NCBI GenBank assembly: GCA_003648815.1
Contig: QMPZ01000006.1
Coordinates: 1-26,870 of the forward strand
DNA length: 26,870 bases
Reading direction: 5' to 3'
Source of the DNA: Candidatus Aerophobota bacterium
GTDB lineage: Bacteria > Aerophobota > Aerophobia > Aerophobales > B47-G16
Within the stretch, counting starts at the first letter, position 1. Each line of letters starts with the position of its first letter. A model generated the notes under the pieces. The model did not search any database. It was not told the DNA's origin and saw only the letters and a list, made by a program, of their open reading frames with translations. The translations under genes were made by a program, and so were the position numbers. Shown here one piece after another: positions 6,132 through 14,392 of this stretch.

Positions 6132-6980
6132 ATGAACGTCTTTAAAACCGTTATTTTGCTAACCGCTTTGACCTTGTTGCTCATATTTATCGGACAGTTA
6201 GTTGCCGGCCCAGCCGGAGCGCTGGTCGCCTTTATCATAGCCTTACTGATGAACTTGGTGAGCTTCTGGTTCAGCGATAAGATAGTCATCGGCATGTATC
6301 GGGGAAGGGAAATCCTGCCCTCGGATGAACCACGGATACATCGAATGGTAAGCAACCTCTCCCAAGCGGCTAATATTCCTAAGCCGAGGATATATCTCAT
6401 CCCCCTTAACATTCCCAACGCCTTTGCTACGGGAAGAGATCCTAAGCATGCTTCCCTGGCACTGACCGAGGGCATCCTTCGCACCTTAAACGAAGAGGAG
6501 TTAGAAGGAGTCATATCCCATGAGATTGCCCATATAAAAAATCGGGACATCCTCATAGGAACTATTGCTGCCACGTTGGCTGGGGCCATCATGACCATAG
6601 CTTATTGGGCCAGATGGATAGCATTTCTGGGAAGTGGTGATGAAGACAGAGGGGGGATAGGATTAATAGGAATTTTGCTTCTCTCTATCCTCGCTCCCTT
6701 AGCTGCCACAATTGTTCAGATGGCTATCTCTCGCACCAGGGAATACCAGGCGGACGAGACCGGGGCACACCTTAGTGGAAAACCCCTTGCCCTGGCCAAT
6801 GCCCTGGAAAAATTAGAGATGGTAGCTCGAAGAAGTCCTCTCGGAGGAGGCTCTCCTGCCACCTCTCACCTTTTCATAGTCAATCCCTTCCGGGGAGATT
6901 TTCTCTTCAGGCTATTTAGCACCCATCCTCCCATCGAGGAAAGAATAAGGAGACTGAGGGCCCTGGCGGGCATAGCTTAA
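6132..6980 (+). CDS. htpX: HtpX, membrane-bound zinc metalloprotease (M48)
   Basis: A 282-residue protein of normal HtpX length. Two N-terminal membrane segments (about 5-23 and 26-46) are followed by the cytoplasmic protease domain, with the zinc motif HEIAH at 130-134 and the third ligand Glu204 in TREYQADE. A further hydrophobic hairpin lies between (about 143-195). The C-terminus has FSTHPPIEERIRRL, the usual family ending. HtpX degrades misfolded membrane proteins, often under envelope stress. The ATG has GGGAGGG upstream. It is 9 bases ahead of nnr and is probably the first gene of a run ending with the phosphofructokinase. Confidence 0.95.
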   Translation: MNVFKTVILLTALTLLLIFIGQLVAGPAGALVAFIIALLMNLVSFWFSDKIVIGMYRGREILPSDEPRIHRMVSNLSQAANIPKPRIYLIPLNIPNAFATGRDPKHASLALTEGILRTLNEEELEGVISHEIAHIKNRDILIGTIAATLAGAIMTIAYWARWIAFLGSGDEDRGGIGLIGILLLSILAPLAATIVQMAISRTREYQADETGAHLSGKPLALANALEKLEMVARRSPLGGGSPATSHLFIVNPFRGDFLFRLFSTHPPIEERIRRLRALAGIA

Positions 6981-6989
6981 GGAATACAG

Positions 6990-8564
6990 ATGAAGGTATG
7001 CAGCGTATCCGAGATGAGAAATCTGGACAGGTGTGCCATAGAGGAATTCAGCATTCCTGAAGAGATTCTAATGGAGAATGCAGGGGAGGCCGTCTACTTC
7101 ACCATCTTGAGGGAGTTCGGAACAAGAAATAAAAAATTTATCGTCCTCTGTGGCACTGGAAACAATGGAGGAGATGGACTTGTCGTCGCCAGAAAACTTC
7201 ACTCAAACGGAGCAAAAGTGAAGGTCTTATTTCTTGGTAAGAAGGCAAAGTTGAAGGGAGCGGCCAAGAAGAACCTCAAGATAATATCAAGAATGCTCAT
7301 AGAAACCTGTGAGGTCAACTCAACCGAGAAGGTAAAATCCGCCCTCTCTTATGCTGATGTTATCGTAGACGCGATATTCGGCACAGGGCTCACAAGAGAG
7401 GTTACCGGAATATACAAAGATGCGATTAAGCTCGTAAACGAGAGCAAAAAGATGGTATTCAGCGTAGATATTCCCTCAGGAATAAATGGAGACACCGGAC
7501 AGGTAATGGGAATAGCCATAAAGGCAGATTGCACGATAACCTTCGGTCTTCCCAAGATAGGAAACGTGCTTTATCCAGGATATGAGCATTGCGGAAAGCT
7601 TTACCTCTCGCACATATCTTTCCCCCCCTCCCTCTATAACTCGGATTCCCTGAAAGTGGAGATCAACAGCCTCATAGAACTTCCCGAAAGAAAAAGGGAT
7701 ACCCATAAGGGAAGCTACGGAAAAGCCCTTTTCATCGCTGGCTCCTCAAGTTATCTGGGAGCACCATATTTTTCCGCTTTATCCTTTCTCAAGGCGGGGG
7801 GAGGACTTTCCTATCTTGCTGCACCGAGCTCCATCTCACCATTTTTAGCAGGTAAGGCAAGTGAGCTCGTCCTGGCTCCTCAGGAGGAGACAGAGGCAGG
7901 GAGCATAGCGCTAAGGAGCGAAAGCAGGCTCCTGGAGCTTTCGGAGAAGGTGGATCTGGTCATCATGGGCCCTGGCCTTTCTTTAAACGAGGAGACGCAG
8001 GAGCTGGCAAGAAGGTTGGCGAGGAAGATCAAAAAGCCCCTCATCATAGATGGCGACGGGATTAGCGCCATTTCCCAAGACTTAGAGGTCATTAGAGAAA
8101 GAGAGGAGAAGACCATCCTCACTCCTCACCTTGGCGAGATGTCGAGGATTACGAGAACAAAGATAGAGGAAATAAGAAAAAATAAGATAGACATTCTGCA
8201 AAAAACTGCACAGGATCTGAGCTCGATCATTGTCCTGAAAGGAGCTCACTCGCTCATAGGCTATCCGGATGCAAGGGTTTACGTTAACATGAGCGGAAAT
8301 CCTGGTATGGCCACCGCCGGAAGCGGCGATGTCTTAACAGGAACGATCGCCGCTATGTTCGGCCTCGGGTTATCCATTGAGGATGCCGTGAGAATAGGTG
8401 TCTTTATGCATGGGTTCTCCGGAGACCTGGCGGCGAAAGATAAAGGTGAGGACGGGATAACAGCCCAGGATATATTGGATTATCTTCCCTTAGCTTTAAG
8501 ACGCTACAGAGAAGATTTCGAGAATCTCCACAGAAACATCTACGATAACATTTACCTCATATAG
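6990..8564 (+). CDS. nnr: Bifunctional NAD(P)H-hydrate epimerase / ADP-dependent NAD(P)H-hydrate dehydratase
   Basis: A 524-residue fusion that repairs hydrated NAD(P)H. The N-terminal YjeF epimerase domain (about 1-220) shows MENAG, CGTGNNGGDGLVVAR and the VDAIFGTGL and DIPSGINGDTG stretches. The C-terminal ribokinase-like dehydratase domain (about 230-510) shows HKGSYGKALFIAGS, MGPGL, LTPHLGEMSRI and the nucleotide and catalytic loop NPGMATAGSGDVLTG. Both halves keep their key motifs, so both activities are expected. It follows htpX by 9 bases with a modest AAGGAA RBS. Length and domain order are those of the common bacterial fusion. Confidence 0.95.
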   Translation: MKVCSVSEMRNLDRCAIEEFSIPEEILMENAGEAVYFTILREFGTRNKKFIVLCGTGNNGGDGLVVARKLHSNGAKVKVLFLGKKAKLKGAAKKNLKIISRMLIETCEVNSTEKVKSALSYADVIVDAIFGTGLTREVTGIYKDAIKLVNESKKMVFSVDIPSGINGDTGQVMGIAIKADCTITFGLPKIGNVLYPGYEHCGKLYLSHISFPPSLYNSDSLKVEINSLIELPERKRDTHKGSYGKALFIAGSSSYLGAPYFSALSFLKAGGGLSYLAAPSSISPFLAGKASELVLAPQEETEAGSIALRSESRLLELSEKVDLVIMGPGLSLNEETQELARRLARKIKKPLIIDGDGISAISQDLEVIREREEKTILTPHLGEMSRITRTKIEEIRKNKIDILQKTAQDLSSIIVLKGAHSLIGYPDARVYVNMSGNPGMATAGSGDVLTGTIAAMFGLGLSIEDAVRIGVFMHGFSGDLAAKDKGEDGITAQDILDYLPLALRRYREDFENLHRNIYDNIYLI

Positions 8565-8572
8565 AGAAAAAA

Positions 8573-8746
8573 ATGAGGTTGGGACTTTTAATTTTACTTG
8601 GTTTTGTATGTTTTGGAGTTGTTGTAGCCTTCTTTTTTTTCTGGGTCAAGTATTGGTCAGATAAGTTCTTGAAAAAGTGGGAGGAAAAACAGAGAGCATT
8701 TCCTCCTCCTTACCTTGAAGATGAGGATGATGAAACCGAAGAATAA
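8573..8746 (+). CDS. Small single-span membrane protein, 57 residues
   Basis: A short frame from ATG at 8573 to TAA at 8744-8746. It begins MRLGLLILLGFVCFGVVVAF and runs through a Phe-rich stretch, giving one transmembrane segment (residues 3-25). A basic and aromatic juxtamembrane part (KYWSDKFLKKWEEKQ), a triple Pro and a strongly acidic tail (EDEDDETEE) follow. Translation signals are weak (a purine run only), but it fits the gap between nnr and the phosphofructokinase with 8- and 14-base spacings, and its composition follows the positive-inside rule. I do not recognise a family. Confidence 0.6.
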   Translation: MRLGLLILLGFVCFGVVVAFFFFWVKYWSDKFLKKWEEKQRAFPPPYLEDEDDETEE

Positions 8747-8760
8747 GTGGAGGTCGTCCA

Positions 8761-9978
8761 ATGCAGGATAAGCTCAGGGGGAATTTGCTGGTTGGCCAGT
8801 CGGGTGGACCGAGTGCGGTCATCAACGCAAGCCTTTGTGGAATAATAGAGGAGGCATCAAGATACAGCCAAATTGAGCATATATACGGTATGGGATACGG
8901 CATCGAGGGTCTTTTGCACAAAAACTTGATGATAGATCTGACTGGAATAAGCTCTTCGATGATCAAAAGGCTGTACCGGACTCCCTCCTCAATTCTGGGT
9001 ACCTGTCGGTATAAGCTCAAGGAAGGCGAATATCAAAAGGTGTTCGATATTTTAAAGGCCCATAATATAAGGTATCTCTTCTACATAGGTGGCGGGGATT
9101 CTATGAGCACCGCCCATCAAATTGATGAGTTAGCTAAGGAAAATGGCTATCCCCTCAGAGTAATGGGGGTACCCAAGACGATTGACAACGACCTGGCCCT
9201 AACTGATCATTGCCCCGGCTATGGCAGCGCGGCGAGATTCAACGCCATCTTGACCATGGAGGTGGGATTGGACAGCAGGGCTATGCAGACCAGCGAGCCG
9301 ATCAAGATAATAGAGACTATGGGAAGAAACACCGGCTGGGTTACCGCGGCAACTTGTCTCGGAAAGAGAAGAGAGGACGACGCTCCTCATTTAATCTACG
9401 TTCCGGAAAGACCCTTTGTTGTGGACAAGTTCCTCTCCGAGGTGGAGGAGGTCTATCGAAGGATTGGATGGGTGGTGGTGGCAGCTTGTGAGGGGCTGAA
9501 GGATACCTCCGGCGAGTTAATTGCCGCTGACAAAAGAGAGCTTAACATCGATGCCTTTGGCCATCCGGAATTGGGAGGAGTGGGTGAATATCTTACGGAA
9601 CTGGTAAAGGACAAGCTTAAGTTAAAGGCTCGGTTTGATAAGCCGGGAACAGCTCAAAGGGCCTCGATGACCTGCGTTTCGCAGGTGGATCTGGAGGAAG
9701 CCTATTTGGTCGGCAAGGTAGCCGTCCAACAGGCAGTTAAGGGGGTGAGCGGTTATATGGTAACTTTGGTAAGGGAATCTACCGATGAATACAGGTGCAC
9801 CACTGGCCTGGCTAAGCTTGAAGAAGTCGCCAGTAAGGAGAAATACCTGCCGGATGAGTTTATAAATGAGGAAGCAAACTTCGTCACCGATAAATACAAG
9901 GAATACACACTTCCTCTGATCGGTGGTCCCTTGCCTGATTACCTTTCCTCCTTTGAGGAATTAACCCTACATACCTGA
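8761..9978 (+). CDS. pfp: 6-phosphofructokinase, predicted PPi-dependent type
   Basis: A 405-residue PfkA-superfamily enzyme. GQSGGPSAVINAS opens the fold, and the catalytic loop reads PKTIDND (138-144) where ATP enzymes have PGTIDND. The phosphate-donor loop reads IGGGDS (109-114), placing Asp where ATP enzymes have the second Gly of GGDG. Asp at that position and Lys in PKTIDND are the accepted marks of pyrophosphate-dependent enzymes, which act reversibly in glycolysis and gluconeogenesis. Substrate motifs METMGR-type (IIETMGRNTGW) and ACEG are present. The length exceeds the 320 residues of ATP-PfkA and fits longer PPi-type clades. RBS GGAGGT lies ahead of the ATG. Confidence 0.9.
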   Translation: MQDKLRGNLLVGQSGGPSAVINASLCGIIEEASRYSQIEHIYGMGYGIEGLLHKNLMIDLTGISSSMIKRLYRTPSSILGTCRYKLKEGEYQKVFDILKAHNIRYLFYIGGGDSMSTAHQIDELAKENGYPLRVMGVPKTIDNDLALTDHCPGYGSAARFNAILTMEVGLDSRAMQTSEPIKIIETMGRNTGWVTAATCLGKRREDDAPHLIYVPERPFVVDKFLSEVEEVYRRIGWVVVAACEGLKDTSGELIAADKRELNIDAFGHPELGGVGEYLTELVKDKLKLKARFDKPGTAQRASMTCVSQVDLEEAYLVGKVAVQQAVKGVSGYMVTLVRESTDEYRCTTGLAKLEEVASKEKYLPDEFINEEANFVTDKYKEYTLPLIGGPLPDYLSSFEELTLHT

Positions 9979-10028
9979 GCCCTTTCCCCTACCTCATATG
10001 AAATGAAAATAAAAATATCGAGTTAAAG

Positions 10029-11252
10029 ATGAAGATATGTCTGATTGCAGATCCACACCTTTTCTCCTCCGAGATAGGGGGGAACTGGTCGCAGGAGAGT
10101 TTTTCCATTTTCAAAGACGAGGTTCTGCCAAAGGTCAAAAGTGAAAGGCCAGATATTACCGTGCTTCTCGGGGATATATTAGATCCTCATTCCGGAAGAA
10201 CCGATCCAAGATGGCCAAGGGGAGATGAGGTAAGTTACAGGTTTGTGGAGACGTTTAAAGGCTCGGGTATTAAGAACGTCTATGTTTTAAGGGGAAATCA
10301 CGACTATAAAGAGGCATTGAGAAATATCTCCGAGATGGGTGGTCCGAACTTTATAGAGGACAGCTGGCTCTATGTTGAGGATACGGGACTTTACTTTTTC
10401 TCCTCAAGATATCCCAACCTGCAGAAGGCGATAGAGGACATAGAGGAAATTCCTGAGCCACAGGTCAAGGTCAAGTGCAAGATATTACTTATGCATGAGA
10501 ACCTGAGCATAAAGGGTGCAGAAAATATACCGGAAGAGGTTATGAGGAAAATTTCTCAGAAATTTGAGGCGGTCTTCAACGGCCACGAGCATATTTATCA
10601 CAGACCTTACAGTAATGTCTGGTGCCTTCCTTCAATCCTTCCCTGGCGAGTGGGAGCTGAGAACAGCGATGTGGAAATCATCTGGTATGACCATAGCGAA
10701 GAGCCCCAGGTAAAGGAGAATGAGGATAAATTCAGCTTCTTTATTTTCGACACGGACAAAGGAGAGCTCAAGTCCGTAGCCGTGGATATAGGAGTGAAGA
10801 TAATAGTCGCCAGGCTATATTTCCTGGACGCTCCGGCAATCAGGGTCAGGGAAAGGTTGACAAAGCTTTCCGAGCTTCTGCACGGCATGGGAGACCCCAA
10901 AAGGACTATAGTGCGGGTTTACCCGGAGGGGACACTGAAGGAAGGGGATGAGCGGATAGACGTGGGCTTTTTGGATATCGAAAGAAGATATTACTCGGAC
11001 TTTTACGAGGGAACAAGCAAAAATATCCTTCGATTGGAGGGGATAAGAGGGGGTGGAGCATACTTGAGCAAGCAGGATCTAAGATATTTATCAGTTGAGG
11101 ATGCTTTAAAACGTTTAAGAGCTGAGCTTCCCAAGATAAAGCTCTTCTATGATGAGGTTCATGACCTCATAGAGAGAAAGAGCTTTGACGGGGACGCGCT
11201 CATCGACAGAATTAAAAACTCTAAAGCTTTAGAGGAGAAAGATGAGGCTTGA
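10029..11252 (+). CDS. Mre11/SbcD-like metallophosphoesterase
   Basis: A 407-residue protein. The N-terminal calcineurin-like phosphoesterase domain keeps all metal motifs: Asp8-x-His10 in IADPH, Asp49 in LLGDILD, GNHD at 89-92, His156 in LMHEN and GHEH at 185-188. The C-terminal half (about 240-407) is not a recognisable SbcD cap but would be the place for the Rad50-binding region. The next gene, an SMC/Rad50-like ATPase, overlaps by 11 bases, so the pair is almost certainly a nuclease-ATPase complex acting on DNA ends or hairpins. The start has only a weak RBS (GAGTTAAAG). Confidence 0.85.
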   Translation: MKICLIADPHLFSSEIGGNWSQESFSIFKDEVLPKVKSERPDITVLLGDILDPHSGRTDPRWPRGDEVSYRFVETFKGSGIKNVYVLRGNHDYKEALRNISEMGGPNFIEDSWLYVEDTGLYFFSSRYPNLQKAIEDIEEIPEPQVKVKCKILLMHENLSIKGAENIPEEVMRKISQKFEAVFNGHEHIYHRPYSNVWCLPSILPWRVGAENSDVEIIWYDHSEEPQVKENEDKFSFFIFDTDKGELKSVAVDIGVKIIVARLYFLDAPAIRVRERLTKLSELLHGMGDPKRTIVRVYPEGTLKEGDERIDVGFLDIERRYYSDFYEGTSKNILRLEGIRGGGAYLSKQDLRYLSVEDALKRLRAELPKIKLFYDEVHDLIERKSFDGDALIDRIKNSKALEEKDEA

Positions 11253-13116
11253 GTGGTTAAGGGTGGAAAACCTTATGGGATGTAGGTACGAGGTGGAGTT
11301 CGACCCTAAATATACCGTGATCATCGGCGATAATAGGCAGGGAAAAACTCTTACTGCCAGACTCATAGTCTTAGCCTTATATGGACTGAATCAGCCAAAA
11401 GAGCTTGATGAGAGCTGGAGGCTTAAGGCAGAAGAACTCTTGCCTACATCTGATAAGGGACTGGTGGAGTTAATATTTACCAGCAGCGAGGATAAAAGGT
11501 ATCGCGTGTCTCGCGAATTTTTCCGGGCATTCCCTACCAACAAAGCTAAGGTCAGGCTCTATGAGGAAGTTAAGGGAAAGTGGAGAGAAATATCCAACAA
11601 GGACAGAGACGTACAGTATCGACTGATAAACGAGCTTGATGTGCCGCCGGGTCTTTTAAGTGTGGTTATGTCAAACGAGCAAAGCTTAATCGGAGCAATA
11701 TCTTATGATAAGGACCTGCAAGCGAATGTCTGGGAGGGATGGAAGTTAAGGACCGCCATAATTAGGGATAACATCCGAAGGGCAAGAGATAAATGCGTCA
11801 GAGAGGCAAATAACCTAAGGGGAGAAATGGAAAGCCTGGAGGATACTTTACGCTCCATTGTGAAAAACTGGATTGCGAAGAAAATCTTCTCTCCTGATGA
11901 GGTAAGCTCCGGCATAGACAAGTCTATGCTCCAACACCGACTCGAGCTTATAAAAAATCAGATAAAAAACCTGGAGGAGGAAATCGATCATTATTCTCTC
12001 TTCTTTGAGGAGTTGCTCAGACAAGACAACTTAGAGGATGATAGCGTGGTAAAAAAACTCATAGGGATCTTCGAAAAAGAAGCTCCCTTCTTAGATGAGA
12101 AGGAGGAAATCCAGCTGTTAAGGAGAAGATGTGAGGAATATCTGAAGCTTTTATCCCCTATTCTGGCTGGAGGTGGAAAGGAGGGATTTCAGGATAAGAT
12201 CAGAAAATTGGAGGATGAAAAGGAAAAATTGGAGGCTGCCCGGAGAATAAAGAGGAGAAAGAGAGAGCCGCTAAGGGCGGAGTGTAAGATTTATCCCCCC
12301 GAGGAGGGGACAGATTTAATCGTTCAGATTCCGGATAGGATCGCAGCAAGCTTCAAATACAAGGAAATCGCCACCGGTAAAATAGCCGTGCCCTATGATG
12401 AGGAAAAAGAGAAAAAGATAACGGCCGAAAAGGAAAAACTTGAAGATTTGATAAGGAGGTTCGAGGAGGGAAGGGATAAGCTTAAGAAGGAAAAGGACGT
12501 ATTAAGGGGCAGAATAGGCAGAAGAAGAGATAAGTTGATGGAAAGGCTAACCAGATTAAGAGAACAGGGGACAGTTTTAGAGGTAGATAAAGATAGATAT
12601 TTAGAGATATCTCGTCGAATAAATGAGAATAGAAAAATAGTTAAAAAACTGGAGACGGCTAAGATCTACTTCGGTAAGCTTTACGAGACGTTGAGTGAGG
12701 AGGAAAGCTTAAAGAGGATAAGGAAGGATACCGTCTCTTTCATCAATCGAATATATGAAAAAACGTATGGATGGGACATAAACGCACATCTGGTAGGCGA
12801 GGAAGATGGGAAGGAAAGAATAGTCATCAAGGATCTGCATGGGAATCTCAGAAGCCATCCCTCTGGCTCTGAGATACACATTATGGGGCTTGCTTGGAGG
12901 TGGATGGTAGCAAGAGGATTTGACCTTCCCTTAGTGCTGGACGAGTTGGACTCCCTTCTTGATGAGAAGAACTTCGGGAAGACGAGAAAGCTAATAGAGG
13001 AGGAGATGGACAGGCAAACGGTAATCTTAACGTTAAAAGAGGGATTGGCCGATCTCCCGGGCAAAATATACAGGGTCATGAGGGAGGAAGGAATGTCCAC
13101 GCTCGTCTCCATTTGA
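11242..13116 (+). CDS. Short Rad50/SbcC-like ATPase without zinc hook
   Basis: A 624-residue SMC-type protein, much shorter than typical SbcC or Rad50 (about 850-1100). Walker A reads GDNRQGKT (29-36). The ABC signature region is HPSGSE (539-544), degenerate compared with LSGGE, and Walker B is VLDELD (565-570). Two coiled-coil runs rich in Lys, Glu and Arg (about 155-345 and 390-495) flank a short non-coiled segment (about 346-390, starting ECKIYPPEEGTD). No CxxC zinc hook is present anywhere. It partners with the overlapping Mre11-like gene. It could be a housekeeping variant or part of a defence-type nuclease; neighbours do not decide. Confidence 0.85.
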   Translation: MRLEWLRVENLMGCRYEVEFDPKYTVIIGDNRQGKTLTARLIVLALYGLNQPKELDESWRLKAEELLPTSDKGLVELIFTSSEDKRYRVSREFFRAFPTNKAKVRLYEEVKGKWREISNKDRDVQYRLINELDVPPGLLSVVMSNEQSLIGAISYDKDLQANVWEGWKLRTAIIRDNIRRARDKCVREANNLRGEMESLEDTLRSIVKNWIAKKIFSPDEVSSGIDKSMLQHRLELIKNQIKNLEEEIDHYSLFFEELLRQDNLEDDSVVKKLIGIFEKEAPFLDEKEEIQLLRRRCEEYLKLLSPILAGGGKEGFQDKIRKLEDEKEKLEAARRIKRRKREPLRAECKIYPPEEGTDLIVQIPDRIAASFKYKEIATGKIAVPYDEEKEKKITAEKEKLEDLIRRFEEGRDKLKKEKDVLRGRIGRRRDKLMERLTRLREQGTVLEVDKDRYLEISRRINENRKIVKKLETAKIYFGKLYETLSEEESLKRIRKDTVSFINRIYEKTYGWDINAHLVGEEDGKERIVIKDLHGNLRSHPSGSEIHIMGLAWRWMVARGFDLPLVLDELDSLLDEKNFGKTRKLIEEEMDRQTVILTLKEGLADLPGKIYRVMREEGMSTLVSI

Positions 13117-13457
13117 TCTTAATGGCAAAGAACCGTACCATAGCTAACCAGGAAACTCAATAACACTCACCCATCATTCTCAAATTGAGAATCCCATTAT
13201 CTAAGTTTCTACACAACTGGGACATTGCTTTAGACAACGAGACGTTAGATGAAAAGCTCGTTCGGACTATCGTCTAACACAGCATATACGGTTCACTTCG
13301 CTTCGCCCAAGTCGCCTAAACTCATCAATCCATCCACGCCGGAAAAGGTACTAACCATTGAAAAGTTCTTGAAACTTAATGTACATTTTGAATCCAATCT
13401 GTTACTGATGTGATGGGTTATGCGCCATGGTTTACACATTTAAAATAGGAGGAGAAA
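13117..13457. other. Intergenic region with two inverted repeats, no gene called
   Basis: The 341 bases hold a perfect palindrome ATTCTCAA-A-TTGAGAAT (13176-13192) and an imperfect hairpin GTTAGATGA ... TCGTCTAAC (13244-13278). A short open stretch ending at the TAA after 13266 reads plausibly (LHNWDIALDNETLDEKLV) but has no start codon with an RBS, so I do not call it. No clear sigma70 promoter was found ahead of the gene at 13458, whose RBS is GGAGGAG. Confidence 0.5.
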
Positions 13458-14027
13458 ATGATTAGACGAGAGATAATTCTCTTCGAGGAGTCAGGTGCAA
13501 AAAATACCCAGACGACGCTTGAGGCGGTCAAGGAAAGAGCGAAGCTTTTGGGAATTAAAAAAATCGTCCTGGCCACGAGCACAGGAGAGACTGCTCTAAA
13601 GGCGGTTGATCTATTTAAAGAGTTTGAGATCAAAATTATAGCTGTTACCCTCCATGCCGGGACATGGAAGACTTATATGGAACCGGATTGGGAGAAGGTA
13701 AGACAGGCAGAAAGATCAGGGGTGAAGTTCTTGACCGCCACACATGTCCTGATGGGCAATGTCGGAAGTGCTATAAGGGAGAAGTTCGGAGGCTTACCCG
13801 ATACCGAGCTCATAGCTCATACCCTCTACGGTTTTTCTCAGGGAATGAAGGTAGCTGTTGAGGTAGCGGTGATGGCTGCCGATGCCGGACTTATCTCTCC
13901 TGAAGAGGAAGTTATAGCTGTGGGAGGAACCAACCGAGGAGCTGATACGGCCATTGTGTTAAAACCAGCCTATTCCACTAATTTCTTTGACCTCAAAATC
14001 AGAGAAATCATCGCTATGCCAAGGTGA
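13458..14027 (+). CDS. Stand-alone pyruvate-kinase C-terminal-domain protein (COG1751-like)
   Basis: A 189-residue protein resembling the alpha/beta C-terminal domain of pyruvate kinase without the catalytic barrel. Recognisable parts are the N-terminal NTQTTLEAVKERAKLLGI, the phosphate-loop-like ATSTGETALKAV, VTLHAG and the C-terminal VGGTNRGADTAIVLKP. In pyruvate kinase this domain binds allosteric effectors; the free-standing family is of unknown function and is thought to bind a small phosphorylated ligand. RBS GGAGGAG is well placed. It is a single gene with no clear operon partner. The family is recognised from memory of the pattern, so the function is left open. Confidence 0.8.
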   Translation: MIRREIILFEESGAKNTQTTLEAVKERAKLLGIKKIVLATSTGETALKAVDLFKEFEIKIIAVTLHAGTWKTYMEPDWEKVRQAERSGVKFLTATHVLMGNVGSAIREKFGGLPDTELIAHTLYGFSQGMKVAVEVAVMAADAGLISPEEEVIAVGGTNRGADTAIVLKPAYSTNFFDLKIREIIAMPR

Positions 14028-14053
14028 GGATTTTATAGATATTTTACCTTAGT

Positions 14054-14130
14054 GGGGGAGCAGCGAAGCGTTGAGGGGGTCATTCCGAAGGAATGGGCGG
14101 AAGCCTATGCTTCCCCCCTCAAGTGTCATT
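14054..14130. repeat. Dispersed repeat able to fold as a three-way junction
   Basis: Outer arms TTGAGGGG (14071-14078) and CCCCTCAA (14115-14122) enclose two hairpins: ATTCC-GAA-GGAAT (14082-14094) and GGAAGC-CTAT-GCTTCC (14099-14114). The left flank GGGGAGCAGCGAAGC and right end CTCAAGTGTC recur in the shortened copy at 414-446. Its behaviour fits a REP- or MITE-like non-coding element. It may also serve as a 3' end for the preceding transcript, though no T-run follows directly. Confidence 0.65.
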
Positions 14131-14133
14131 TTC

Positions 14134-14160
14134 TTGACTTTTTATCGAGTCTGTAATAAT
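14134..14160 (+). promoter_or_regulatory. Predicted extended -10 promoter of the L34-like gene
   Basis: TTGACT (14134-14139) is followed after 15 bases by AATAAT (14155-14160), which carries the extended -10 dinucleotide TG (14152-14153). The start codon of the small gene is 43 bases downstream. Confidence 0.5.
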
Positions 14161-14202
14161 TACCTTGAGAATGGGCTGTAGCCAATGATAGGAGGTAATG
14201 CG

Positions 14203-14316
14203 ATGAGTCAGTATGGAAGAAAGCATCTATCCAACCGGAAGAAAGTCGGCTTTCGAGGAAAATCATCGAAGATTATCAACCGAAGGCGTCGCAAGGGGAG
14301 AAAAAGAATTACTTAG
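14203..14316 (+). CDS. 37-residue basic protein resembling ribosomal protein L34
   Basis: A small frame with an excellent RBS (AGGAGGT, 6 bases ahead of the ATG). It begins MSQYGRKHLSNRKKVGFRGK and ends KIINRRRRKGRKRIT. The ending matches the L34 pattern RRRxKGRKRL, and SNRKKVGFR corresponds to the SNRKRKxxHGFR part of L34, with several residues missing in the middle and start. Normal L34 is about 44 residues and lies next to rnpA, which is absent here. It may be a divergent paralogue or an RNA-binding protein of similar build. Its own predicted promoter lies directly upstream. Confidence 0.65.
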   Translation: MSQYGRKHLSNRKKVGFRGKSSKIINRRRRKGRKRIT

Positions 14317-14392
14317 GTTAGAGGGGATCGCCCTTACAGGGATTAAGTAACCTTTATGGGGGAACATAAGTTGAACTTCGAAAGGAGAAAAA

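Noticed and set aside
6041..6598. Long minus-strand frame opposite htpX
   Set aside because: It is a shadow of the coding bias of htpX, has no RBS and no recognisable protein features; similar antisense frames elsewhere were dropped for the same reason.
13244..13278. GTTAGAT ... GTCTAAC looks like integron attC core sites
   Set aside because: The two core-like heptamers are in the wrong order for attC (GTTRRRY precedes RYYYAAC on both strands), the loop is too short, and no cassette array or integrase is present.
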